Origin: Schistocerca nitens
Lineage: Eukaryota > Arthropoda > Insecta > Orthoptera > Acrididae
Assembly: GCF_023898315.1 (NCBI RefSeq)
Contig: NC_064616.1
Location: 648,516,974-648,580,973, forward strand
DNA length: 64,000 bases
Reading direction: 5' to 3'
Shown: positions 11,540 through 21,862 of the stretch, piece by piece
How the letters are laid out: each line of letters opens with the position of its first letter
Numbering within the stretch: the stretch's first letter is position 1
Notes under the pieces: model-generated
Told to the model about the DNA's origin: nothing
Database searches by the model: none
Seen by the model: only the letters and a program-made list of their open reading frames with translations
Program-made: the position numbers and the translations under genes

Positions 11540-12413
11540 TTACAAATAGTTACAACTTATCCTACAGTTTAAGATACGGAAATTAGTTTTCACATAAGTA
11601 TTAGTTTTAGGTTCCAAAATAAACAATTCTTTACCATTCCATCCAAAACCAGCCTCAACTTTGACCACGCCATCCATACCAAGAATTATATTTTCTTCCA
11701 GACTAGGGATTACAAAGCATCCATGTTCAAAAGTCCTGCCTTCTATACTAAATGTTAAAAGCACTTGAGATTGCACCAATTTGCTTTGCTTACCTGTAGC
11801 TCCTTTTGTCTTTACACTTCAATGGACATTTCCAAAAAATTCTTACAATACTGAATTTTGTCTTTAAATTGTTCAGATATACCACAAATTGAGCTACCTG
11901 TATCAATCAAACAATTCCCTTCCCACTGATCAATCTTAATCTTAATGTAAGGACATCCAAAATCTGAATTATCATCTCTGCTATTAGACACTTCATGTGA
12001 AAGATCACTTTCAATTTCATCAAATGCTACATCTGCACTGTTTTTGGAGGGTTTTTGCCAGGTAATGATTGAACACACTGAATGGCTTCCATAGCACAAT
12101 TAACATTGCATATTACAAAAGGAAGACAAAATACATTACTGTCACTATTACATGTCCTACTTAGATCTTCTTTTCCGTCATTCCACCAATTTGGATACAA
12201 ATTTTGACTAACCACAGGTAACTTATTCCAGAATGCAAATTTATCTACATTATCATCAATGTGGTCCCAAATAAATTTCAAAAAATTTTCATCTTTATTC
12301 TCTAAGCTAACAGATAACTCACCTTTACTGTTTGGATCATTACTCGGCAAGACATTAATGAAAAACTGCTTTGACTGGAGTGGTATTCCACGACTCTCAC
12401 TTACAAAATCCAA
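11540..12413 (-). pseudogene. Retropepsin-like protease region of Gypsy element B
   Basis: An aspartic protease that would cut the Gag-Pol polyprotein. On the minus strand the N-terminal frame 12413-12027 is a leader without a known motif. The frame 12099-11812 carries the active site CLIDTGSSICG (near 11915). The frame 11779-11540 carries the C-terminal ILGMDGVV motif. Asp-Thr-Gly is intact. The pieces are in different frames, so at least two frameshifts separate them. It lies between gag and RT, the usual place. Confidence 0.8.
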
Positions 12414-14520
12414 ACATCACTTACCTTACCTGTATTCACAAACTACTCTGAAACTTTATTAAATCACAATTCTCATCACTATCAAAGTTACACACCTCAC
12501 CTACATTTATTTGCAATAAGCTACCAGTCTCAGACTTACCAACATCAGTCATTTCACAGCTCTCATTCACATCTACATCAAAAAGACCACCTAATTCAGA
12601 TCCAATACAGTTATTACCTGTTTTACATATATCAATACCAATGTTTTATGACCAAGAGAAGAAATCATTAGTACACACATCAAAATTCTCATCAATCTGA
12701 CATTCTGGTTTGTGATTAATATCTACATCATGATAATTAAACACAGTATTCCAAAACTTTTGATCAAAACATAAACAAGAAATCTGATGTTCCTTCTGTA
12801 CAACTTCAGATACCTGTGCTACATTATTAATACTATTATTATTGTCTAAATGTACGTGTAAATTGGGGGTCTTGTACTTGTGTTTCCTCGCCCCAAAACT
12901 GTGGACCTTCATTGAGGTGAACCACCGTTTCCTGAATAGTTGCCTCTATGATTGTTTTTCCTATTATATTGTCCATGGTTATCCCCATTATCCCTGTTCT
13001 GCTGAGGATCAAAATTTCTGTCTCTATTACTGTGTTGACTCTGATTAAAGTTACCACCATCTCTGTTTCTGTAGTTGTTACCAATGTGACCTCTATCATT
13101 TTTGATTGTTATGGTACATGTTTCTTTCTACTGCCATATCCAACCTGTCAACATATCTTAAAAATTGTTCAAGGCAATTGTCAGGTCCGTGTACAAAACC
13201 CCACTGCAACCTTTCTGGTAATCTCCTTTTAAGAGCATCAATTAATGTCATTTTGTCAAATGGCCTGTCAAGGTGTGCTAATTTTTTAAGTTGATTCTTA
13301 CAAAATTCTTTCAGTGTGCCATCCTTATCCCTATAATCTGGACCATTCAGAAATTCACTTTTAATTCTTCCTTGTTCATTTTATGACCAAAATTTGTATA
13401 AAAACTTTTTTCGATACTTTTATATGTCTCCCACTGACTTAAATTTAGATTTACTCATGACAGAGCTTTGCCTTCAAGACATCTTTTATCAAATTTAATT
13501 TTTTGATCATCACTAATCCCTGAAACAAACCTATCTCTACGGTAGTCTAGAAAATCCACTGGATGTAAATTATGTGATGGAAAACTTTTTATTGGAATGT
13601 TGGACCATGCAATACCATCGTTTGAAAACAGATTGTTGTGAATGAAATTTTCCTGAACTAGTGAAATGTTTTGATCTAGAACATTTACAGTATTTAGCAT
13701 ACTGTTTTCAACATTTAAATTTTTTTGATCTAAACTACTGAAGTTCTGTTCCATTTTTTCCTCTATGACCCTCTGCTGAACTGTGACATGGTTAACATTC
13801 TTCTCCTGTTGCGAACATTTTGTAACTAACTCATTTTGCAAAACAATAAATTTATTTTCTAATACATCGACTTTCTCATTCACACTTTTTAATCCATCAG
13901 ACAACCCATTTTTTAGTTATGAAACCTGATTACTTAGTTGGTCTATTTGGTATTGTACCCTGTCCATTTTATCATCGTTTGCAGATCATATTTCATTCAA
14001 TTAACTGATCACTGACTGCACTAAATTTGCAATTGATGTCTGTTTTTATTTCTATTAACTAATCATTATCTGCACTAAATTTGCTATTGTTATCTGTTTT
14101 TATTTCTATTAACTGATCATTAACTGCACTCAATATTGCCAAAATCAACTGCATAATGCCAGTTTTCACAGTTTCTTTGCCTTCTACACTTCCACTTGTT
14201 TCAAACATGTCTAGGCTGTGTCCTACAGCTTTCACTTCATCACTACTACCCTCGTCTCTATTCATTTTGCTAGCAGTCACGAGTCCACCAAGACAGATTA
14301 ATTTCACAAATGATTTGTACTTATCTTTTCTGATATCCTTCGTTGTAGTTGTCAAGTCCTCCTTCAATTCATCTGGTCCATCATTGTTGATATTATATGG
14401 AATTCTTGTCACTGTTGATACGACTTTGTTGAGCAGCTCTCTGGTCTTCTTTCTTAAGGTGACTGGAGCTTCCGAATCTTCATTTATATAAAAACTGCAA
14501 ATACACGTATCCAACATCCA
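12414..14520 (-). pseudogene. Gag of Gypsy element B (coiled coil, capsid-like, Asn/Arg-rich tail)
   Basis: A structural polyprotein expected to package the element RNA. From the 5' end: an N-terminal region (14520-14059) ending in an 18-residue tandem repeat (QLIEIKTDNNSKFSADND and variants); a long heptad-like coiled coil (13904-13600, with Gln/Asn/Val repeats); a capsid-like section (about 13600-13080, including DFLDYRRDRFVSGIS and DALKRRLPERLQWGF); and a tail near 13050-12900 rich in Asn, Arg and Gly rather than a CCHC zinc knuckle. Stops (for example at 14059 and ~13918) and frameshifts break it. 12414-12900 is weakly conserved. The call depends on position before the protease plus capsid-like motifs. 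Confidence 0.7.
13995..14140 (-). repeat. 54-bp tandem repeat (18 codons) in gag
   Basis: About 2.6 copies of a 54-bp unit; the 11-mer TCTGTTTTTAT recurs at 14039 and 14093. The unit keeps the reading frame and encodes QLIEIKTD-type repeats. One copy has a stop in place of its first Gln. Confidence 0.85.
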
Positions 14521-14559
14521 TTCTTCTTCTGCAACAGACAAAACTTCGTTACCAGTCAA

Positions 14560-14576
14560 CAAATCCCAGACGAGCC
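14560..14576 (-). promoter_or_regulatory. Primer-binding site of Gypsy element B (tRNA-Pro-like)
   Basis: About 10 bases past the 5' LTR end, the minus strand reads GGCTCGTCTGGGATTTG. It differs by one base from the complement of the tRNA-Pro 3' region as I recall it. The offset from the LTR end suggests a small insertion or decay. Confidence 0.5.
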
Positions 14577-14586
14577 AGCTCCCACT

Positions 14587-15291
14587 TGTAATCTTACCCT
14601 CCCACACATCATCATTAGAGTTCTCATTCTTTGCACAACTTTTGAGAATTATGAGATGAGTAAGATTACAAAAGAAGAACTTTTTACTTATCTTGATTAT
14701 CTCGTTGTTGTCGATGGCTCAAAGTCTTGTCTAGGAGTACTTTATTGCAGCTGAAAATTCTGATTTCTTAGGTTCGTGATGGCAAAATAACTGATGAAGA
14801 GTTGCCTGTTATGATGAATATCTTTTTATTTTATCTCATTCTTCTAAATCACACTGACTTTACAATTTCCACATTCAAAAAACCAATAATTACATTGTTG
14901 TTGACAAGTTTAGCAAAACACGTGTGTTTCCATCAGAGGCGTGCCCACCACTACTTACATTCAGCGGTACTCACATTAGTCCGAAGAGTTTACAAAGCAA
15001 ATGAGTTTATAAAACAAAAGATTAATCATTGATAAAATATATCATTATTTTATACATTAATCCAGCAATGAATTTAATAATTAGTTACATTGTGCAATTA
15101 ATAATATGAATTTTAAGTATGACACAAGTTTTTATAATTTCAATTTTTTTAAAAGAAGAGTAATTTTAACTGTTAGTACATATCAATTGTAACACAATTT
15201 ATTTTTTATACATTTTGGCCTAAAATATAATACACCGTATACAAAATCAAATGAAATCTTTTAGTGAAACAGCCGCGATAATTTTAACCTT
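14587..15291 (-). mobile_element. 5' LTR of Gypsy element B, 3' portion
   Basis: Matches the 3' LTR from TGTAATCTTACCCT (14587, plus strand) to TTTTAACCT (~15291). It holds ~350 bp (about 14790-15150) not found in the 3' LTR, either an insertion here or a deletion there. The LTR is then interrupted by a CR1-like LINE and resumes at 16498. Confidence 0.85.
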
Positions 15292-16497
15292 TGACTTTTC
15301 TGGAGACTAGAAATCTACTCTGTAGGAATCAGCATGGGGTTTCGAAAAAGAAGGTCGTGTGAAACCCAGCTCGCGCTATTCGTCCACGAGACTCAGAGGA
15401 CCATAGACACGGGTTCACAGGTAGATGCCTTGTTTCTTGACTTCCACAAGGCGTTCGATACAGTTCCCCACAGTCGTTTAATGAACAAAGTAAGAGCCTA
15501 TGGACTATCAGATCAATTGTGTGATTGGACTGAAGAGTTCCTAGATAACAGAACGCAGCATGTCATTCTCAATGGAGAGAAGTCTTCCGAAGTAAGAGTG
15601 ATTTCAGGGGTGTGTCATAGGATCGTTGCTATTCACAATATACATAAATGACCTTGTGTATGGCATCGGAAGTTCACTGAGGCTTTTTGCAGATGATGCT
15701 GTGGTGTATCAAGAGGTTGGAACAATGGAAAATTGTACTGAAATGCAGGAGGATCTGCAGCGAATTGATGCATGGTGCAGGGAATGGCAATTGAATCTCA
15801 ATGTAGACAAGTGTAATGTGCTGTGAATACATAGAAAGATAGATCCCTTATCATTTAGCTACAAAACAGCAGGTCAGCAACTGGAAGCAGTTAATTCCAT
15901 AAATTATCTGTGAGTACGCATTAGGAGTGATTTAAAATGGAATGATCATATAAAGATGATCGTCGGTAAAGCATATGCCAGACTGAGATTCATTCGAAGA
16001 ATCCTAAGGAAATGCACTCTGAAAACAAAGGGAGTTGGTTACAGTACGCTTGTTCGCCCACTGCTTGAATACTGCTCAGCAGTGTAGGATCCGTACCAGA
16101 TAGGGTTGATAGAAGAGATAGAGAAGATCCAACGGAGACCAGCGCGCTTCGTTACAGGATCATTTAGTAATCGCGAAAGCGTTACGGAGATGATAGATAA
16201 ACTCCAGTTGATGACTCTGCAGGAGAGACGCTCAGTAGCTCGGTACGGGCTTTTGTTAAAGTTTCGAGAACATACCTTCACCGAAGAGTCAAGCAGTATA
16301 TTGCTCCCTCCTACGTATATCTCGCGAAGAGACCATGAGGATAAAATCAGAGAGATTAGAGCCCACACAGAAGCATACCGACAATCCTTCTTTCCACGAA
16401 CAATACGAGACTGGAATAGAAGGGAGAACCGATAGAGGTACTCAAGGTACCCTCCGCCACACACCATCAGGTGGCTTGCGGAGTATGGATGCAGATG
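15292..16497 (+). mobile_element. CR1-like LINE fragment (RT to 3' end) inserted in the 5' LTR
   Basis: A 5'-truncated non-LTR retrotransposon. The plus-strand frame from ~15300 reads NLLCRNQHGFRKRRSCETQL, then LFLDFHKAFDTVPH. A frameshift near 15615 moves to the frame with LFTIYINDL and the catalytic LRLFADDAVVY (~15680-15715). Further stops occur at 15824, ~15911 and 16087. The C-terminal part (16106-16435) includes IQRRPARFVTG and IREIRAHTEAYRQSFFPRTI. The end shows GGATGCAGATGTAGAT, the GATGTA-type tail of this family. The LTR resumes at GATATTCGAGC (16498). It is the same family as the full-length copy at 41165-45213. Confidence 0.85.
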
Positions 16498-16673
16498 TAG
16501 ATATTCGAGCTTATATATGGTATCAGTTATCTCTCTCTCTAATACAGTGGAGGAGGAAACTTGTAGAAGTGTGCGGTCCACTGGGCTTGATCACATAGGA
16601 GGAGGAGGAGGAGGAGGAGGAGGAGGAGGAGGAGAAGTAGAAGAAGAATGTTAGAGGAGTATGATTCATTACA
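16498..16673 (-). mobile_element. 5' LTR of Gypsy element B, 5' portion
   Basis: Resumes alignment with the 3' LTR (TTCGAG...TTATCTCT, then TTAGAGGAG) and ends at 16673 with the TGTAAT terminus on the minus strand. The GGTA duplication follows. A GGA-triplet tract at 16601-16634 has expanded inside it. Confidence 0.85.
16601..16634. repeat. (GGA)n microsatellite
   Basis: About 11 GGA triplets within the interrupted 5' LTR of Gypsy element B. Confidence 0.95.
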
Positions 16674-16677
16674 GGTA

Positions 16678-18850
16678 GCTATTGCCCAGTCGTCTGCTTA
16701 GTCAAACTTTCTGGACTGTGTTGGAGGGATATCAGATATATATAAATTAAACAAGAGAGGAACAAGGATGGATCCCTCTGGTAAGCCATTACCATTACTC
16801 AATACTTTGGGGCAGCTAGTGTCTTTTTCTGTAGTTACGGTAAATGTCCTTCCACTTAACATGTTGTCAATTAGTTTTGCTGTCCATTTGCACAGGACAA
16901 GCTGCAATAATTTATCAAGCAGTCCATGCCTCCCAGCTGTGTCTTTTGCTGTGTTTAGATCAAAGAAAGCAACTGATGCTTTCTGCTTCATTAGGTATCC
17001 TGCCTCAATAAATGTTGTAAAAGATAAGACTTGATCAGTTCAGCTTCATCCTGATCGAAATCCAGCTTGCTCAAGAGGAAGGTTCTGAAAGATTACTGGA
17101 CTAATCTGAATTTAGTATTCTTTCAAGAACTTATAGTGCTCAGTAGTGTGATTGGGTGACAGTTCTTAAGCTGGTCTTGTGCCTTGCTGGGCTTGAGTAT
17201 TGCTATGATTTTTGATTGCTTCATTTTTTTGAGAGACTGAACCAGATATCATAATGTCAGAGAAGAAATCCGTAGCCATCTTTTTGTGTAGTTCCCAATA
17301 CACAGAAGAAATTCTGGGCAGATTCCTTCACTTCCAAGTGTCTTTCCGGGCTTTACAGTTTTAAGAGAAGTAGAAATTTCAAGTATAGAGAAAGTTCTTG
17401 AGAAGTCAGATTGTTCATCAGTGTTCTTTTTGAGCAATGTAAGGTTGTGTCTCATGTATCTTGCATGAGTTTTATCCCTTGGTATTCTTGACGTGGACAG
17501 TAATGTGATGCAATCCTATTAGCTGATATACGAATGTTGTTCCTTACCTTAATTTTGTTTCCATCAAACTTCTTTAGTAATGACCATGCTTTTCTACTCA
17601 ATGTTTGAAAACTGAGTGACTCAACTGCCTCTGTCCATTAATATGCCTGGCTGTATTGAAGTTCTGAAGCAGGTTATCCACTATTTCCGGGTGCCTGCTT
17701 TTTAGAAATTCATCATATTGTTTCTCAGTAGTTTCATTCCAACCTGGAATATATAGCTTCCAGTATCCCCAATGGGTTGCTTCTTTGCTGCACTTATCAT
17801 AGCTCCGACAAGACTTAAATAGTTTTCTGATGTTCCATCTAGGTCATGGAATGGATGAAATGCGTGGGATATTTGTCCCTATTTCAATTAAGATTGGATG
17901 GTGTTGGTTGGGTGGGAAGTCTTGTAATACAAACCGTGAACTTTGGAGAGGTAATTTATATCCATTAGTTGCTACAAAGCATAGATTCGAATTATACTCC
18001 TGTCTCCAAACTTATGATTTGAATATTACCTTATCCTTTGCATCAAATGGCAAATATAAGCTATTGTTGTCTGCCCAATTTATGACAACTTCACCATTTT
18101 CATCACATTCCTTATATTTCCATTGAGTAAGGTGGCAGTTAAAATATATGGAGGGGTGTTATGATACCGGGATGACCAGTGGAGTCCAAGAGATAGCTGG
18201 GGGTCTGCATACACTAATTACTGTTAGTTCCCTATTTTTACTGTAATTTTGTGGATGTCATTGAGATCAGATACAAAGTATAAATGTGTACTCTTAATTG
18301 ATGATCGTACATATGCTGCCACTCCATAAGCGTGGTGGTATGTTGCTCCTAGTAATTCAAAGCCAGGAATTTATCCTCCGATTCATTTGCTCTGCATTTT
18401 CAGTGAACATTTCCTGAACAACAACATCAATGTTGTATTTTGATAAACTCTTCTGTAAAACTTGGCATTCTGATTTACTTATGCCTTCAATGTTGATTTG
18501 ATATATCTTGATCACAGGTAAAAAGTTTATAGCTGGAGGGTCCTGAGAAGAACTGTGTGAGTCCATGTCTTGTGACAAATTCATTTTAGCCAGGAGATAT
18601 GTGAGGTTATCTGACTGCCTCTGCTTCTTGGATTTAGATATTTGCCTGGAAGTGACTGTTCTTTAGCACCACTTAGAGGACACGTGTGACTTACGGTATG
18701 TCATGAACATGAACACCAATGAGTTGGATGGCTGAAGGGGCAAAATAATCATTATTGGGCAAACACTGCAGAACCTGCTGCACCTCAGCCCAGGCAAGCA
18801 GGGCTCTTTCTGTAAGAACTTTAATTTTCCTACCTGCGCTCGTGGACCTC
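16678..18850 (-). pseudogene. LINE L1-A, ORF1 C-terminus, endonuclease and RT (right half of split element)
   Basis: A minus-strand non-LTR retrotransposon of Jockey/I-like type. From 5' to 3': the end of ORF1 (18850-18600, with KVLTERALLAWAEVQ); the AP-type endonuclease starting near 18584 (IKIYQINIEGISKSECQ) and running through decayed frames to ~17700; the RT start (17455-17249, with KPGKTLGSEGICPEFLL); and the RT core (16991-16698, with FFDLNTAKDT, GLPEGSILVPLLFNLYISD). The catalytic YADD motif reads stop-ADD at about 16710. Gypsy element B cuts it at 16678 and the rest continues at 4164. Many stops; inactive. Confidence 0.8.
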
Positions 18851-18859
18851 TGTGAATCC

Positions 18860-19720
18860 TCCATCAACTTCAAACATTCCCAGCAGTTCTGATGGTCCAC
18901 TGGGCAACACACACCTTGCATGGCTAGTGCACTTGATAAGTCTGTTAATGTCAGAGAAAGTACTACTAGTAGCAGACAACATCCTGTGGTACATAATGTT
19001 TCCATTGTTATTAAACATATGGAAGGTACCTTTGAAAAACTTTTTCCTTTCTACATAGATAAAGCATTAGAGAAATATGCAATACAACTTAAATCTATCT
19101 TGAGACTGTGTAACAGCACATTGTGGGTTGAGACAGTTAAATCTACTGAACTAAACATGCTGTTAAATGCTAAATCACTTGGAGGGCAAGACATAACAAT
19201 GCACTGCACATCACATTTAATTGCTGTAAAGGAGTTGTAATTCGCTGGGATATCATGCATATTGATGCCAAAGATGTGCAACAGGAAAGGGACAGCAAAG
19301 GTGTCACAAGAATTTCACAAGAAAAGGAAATACGAGCTAGAGAAGACACCACCTTTTCTTCTGACATTCAGGGTACCAAAGTTCCTGAGTACACTGCAGC
19401 AGGCCTTATCCATCTAAAAGTTAAGTCATCCTACCTAACACTACGCACTAATTTAATTGTAAACATTTCAGTTGCACCACCCCAATTTGCAAAGGACGAT
19501 AATATGCAGAAGATGTGGTTCAGCTGCTCACGAATCAGGCACTCAATTCCCTGTTCCATCCGTGTGTGTTAATTGGTCCCAAAACCATCCAGTCTGGAAC
19601 AGACACTATCCAGTACATGCGGAAGGGAAGAAAATACAGGAGATCGTGGTTATGCAATGCATCTCATATTTCAAGGTGAAGATTTTTTTGGCCACTCAGC
19701 CTCCTAGTGTTTCACCTTAG
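18860..19720 (+). pseudogene. LINE ORF1 (Gag-like, zinc-knuckle) fragment in opposite orientation to L1-A
   Basis: The plus strand encodes the middle of a Jockey-type ORF1, an RNA-binding protein. It has a domain with FEKLFPFYIDKALEKYA and LWVETVKSTELNMLLNAK (to a stop at 19240). A second frame (19255-19572) carries VTRISQEKEIRAREDT. A third (19472-19720) has decayed zinc knuckles (CRRCGSAAHES; CVNWSQNHPVW, with Trp for the second Cys), then KKIQEIVVMQCISYFK. Its 3' end is what should precede the ORF1 end encoded on the minus strand at 18850. The pair therefore looks like one LINE with an inverted 5' segment. Decayed linker sequence may extend to ~19900. Confidence 0.75.
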
Positions 19721-19729
19721 CATTGAATC

Positions 19730-20167
19730 AGCCTATACCAAAGAGACACCCAGACATTGATGGATGAACAGAGTACAACAACCTACAGTTACAAATGTAG
19801 TTACAAACCTGTGCCTTTGTTTATACCAAGTATGCGTACAACACACACAATGCTGGCAACCCCATATCCAAAAGGTACCATTTTCAAACTATGACCATTT
19901 CAATTCTGATATTTAACTCATCCACTTCTGTCTGAGGAACTGAATTAGGTGTGAATAAATACTAGTTATAGGTAACATTTCAAAAGGAAACATAACGAAA
20001 CACCCATTAATCACTTAATCACATTTCTTTGTATTAACACTTAAACATCAGGTGTTTATATTATTCCAAAACAAAAAAGGAACCTGGGATACTGTATGTA
20101 CAGAATGGTACTGATGCATTACAACAGCAGCTCGATGTGGTGACCACCACTGTTGTTACAGACATTG
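19730..20167. other. Unclassified repeat, left part (interrupted by mariner)
   Basis: Up to about 19900 this may still be LINE ORF1 linker. From about 20044 (AACATCAGGTGTTT) another unit begins that continues after the mariner at 21484 and ends near 21861 with ACACCCTGTATGTT. Those two ends are imperfect inverted copies, suggesting a small non-autonomous element split by the mariner. No protein is recognised. Confidence 0.35.
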
Positions 20168-20169
20168 TA

Positions 20170-21481
20170 CGAGGGTTGAGCCAGAAGTAAGGTTCCAAAA
20201 GGCCTCCAGTCACACGGGAAGGTGCTATGCGAAATCAGTCAACAACACTGTGCACAGCTGTTCCCAAACCCTTGATTCCATCTGGCCGCACTTTGCTATG
20301 CCGCTCAGTATTGGTTCAGCAGCCGTCTGCAATGGAGGTGCCCATTGTTGATCCTAACATGTGCGAGGTTCGCTCCATAATACAGTTTTTGCATGCCAAA
20401 GGAACTCCACTTGTAGATACTCATCATCAGTTGACAGAAGTGTATGATGACAAGTGTATGTCCATTCAACAGATCTGAAAATGGTGCAGGGAGCTAAGTG
20501 CCAGTTAGGAGGTGGTCCGTGATGAAGAACGGAAAGGAGGACCTCCAGTTATTGAGATGGTCCTATGTGAAGAGCTTCAAAATGGGGGGATCACTGTCCT
20601 TGAATTTGTTGCTTGGATTCCTGGTAGTTCTTACAGTACAGTTGAAAGAGCTTTGACAGAAAAATTGGGGTATCACAAGTGCTGCATTCGATGGGTACTT
20701 CATATGCTGACAGCAGAACACAAGGAGAAACGCACTCACTGTGTGCACGCCAGTGTCAAGAAGATAAGGAGGGATTGTTGGACTCCGCTGTTACGGGAGA
20801 CAAAATGTGGGCGTTGCGTTTCACTCCTGAAATGAAAGAAAAATCCAAACAATGGTGTCACTCAGGGTCACCAGTTGCAAAAAAGTTCAAACAAACTCCT
20901 TCAGCTGGCAAAGTCATTGCCACTGTGTTTTGAGATCATAAGGGGAGAGTGGTGATCGATTTCATGGAACATGGGGCAACAATCAGCCCAGGCAGTTATT
21001 GTGAAACACTACAAAAACTCATGCGAGCTATCCAGAAGCGCAGGAGAGCATGACTGACAGAATGTGTACCGCTGCTTCACGACAACACTAAACTTCACGT
21101 TTCCCACCAAACCCAGGAACTTTTGACAAACTTCGGTTGGACTGTCATGCCTCACCCACCTTATAGACCAGACCTCAACCCTAATGATTATCACTTGGGC
21201 CTCAAGTTAAAGGAACAATTGAGAGGCCAACACTTCCAGCGTGACAATAAAGTCAAAGAAGAGATGAAACGCTTCCTCAGTGGGCTGGTGGTGGAGTTCT
21301 ATAACATGTGGAGACAGAAATTGGAGCACGGTCTACAAAAATGCATAGAAAAATATGGTGATTATGTAGAAAAATAGACCTAAGTTTCTTCTTTCCAACA
21401 ATGTAAATTTCTATGAAAATAAAAAATGTTGTCCATTTGTAAAAATGAAAAGAACCTTACTTCTGGATCAAATCTCACACC
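20170..21481 (+). mobile_element. mariner transposon
   Basis: 1312 bp between TA dinucleotides (20168-20169 and 21482-21483). It has ~28-bp imperfect terminal inverted repeats whose shared core is CCAGAAGTAAGGTTC. It contains one decayed transposase gene. Confidence 0.85.
20332..21377 (+). pseudogene. mariner transposase pseudogene (D,D34D type)
   Basis: About 345 codons, the usual mariner length. The N-terminus starts MEVPIVDPNMCEVRS and has two helix-turn-helix regions. The catalytic domain keeps the first Asp (VTGDKMW, ~20790), the second (LLHDNTKLHVS, ~21070-21100) and the third in HPPYRPDLNPNDYHL (~21150-21195). It is broken by stops at 20476, ~20506, ~20931 and ~21051 and by frame changes near 20690-20780. 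The start was chosen at the first Met of the HTH region. Confidence 0.85.
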
Positions 21482-21483
21482 TA

Positions 21484-21862
21484 TGAAGTGAAGCATGTTG
21501 GTACACACTCTCCATCCCATCTGGCGTCTCTTTGGTTTCTAGTGCAGCGGCCAGAACTCATGCCAGCAGATCTTCCCCCATCTCTACAAGTGTCTTGTAA
21601 ATTAAACTTTGTACATGAACCATTGTCAGGTGACTGTGACACATCACCCTATCTGCCCCACTGCATACCAGGACAAGCAATTCTGAGATTTTTCCCTTTC
21701 CACCAGCAGACATATACGTGTTACAGATCTGAACTAAAACCGATGTAGAACAGAAATGGTACTTTTACAGACCTGGATTTCTATTCAAAATGTTATGTGC
21801 TCACCCCCATCTTACAAGTCCTAGAAGTCTGTAATGGGAATTGCTGAACACCCTGTATGTTC
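21484..21862. other. Unclassified repeat, right part (after mariner)
   Basis: Continuation of the unit left of 20168, ending near GCTGAACACCCTGTATG. No reading frame with a known motif. Confidence 0.35.

Larger units (their letters stand above)
4165..16673 (-). mobile_element. Gypsy-type LTR retrotransposon B, structurally complete, with nested insertions
   Basis: A minus-strand element bounded by LTRs with perfect TGTAAT...ATTACA ends and flanked by a 4-bp duplication GGTA (4161-4164 and 16674-16677). Read 5' to 3' on the minus strand it has: 5' LTR (16673-14587), tRNA-Pro-like primer site, coiled-coil gag, retropepsin, reverse transcriptase, RNase H, integrase with a GPF-type C-terminus, a ~2 kb non-coding tail, a polypurine tract and 3' LTR. 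Later insertions are a CR1-like LINE in the 5' LTR, a Tigger transposon in the integrase and a Tc1 fragment in the 3' tail. Frameshifts and stops mean it is inactive. No envelope gene was recognised. Confidence 0.9.
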
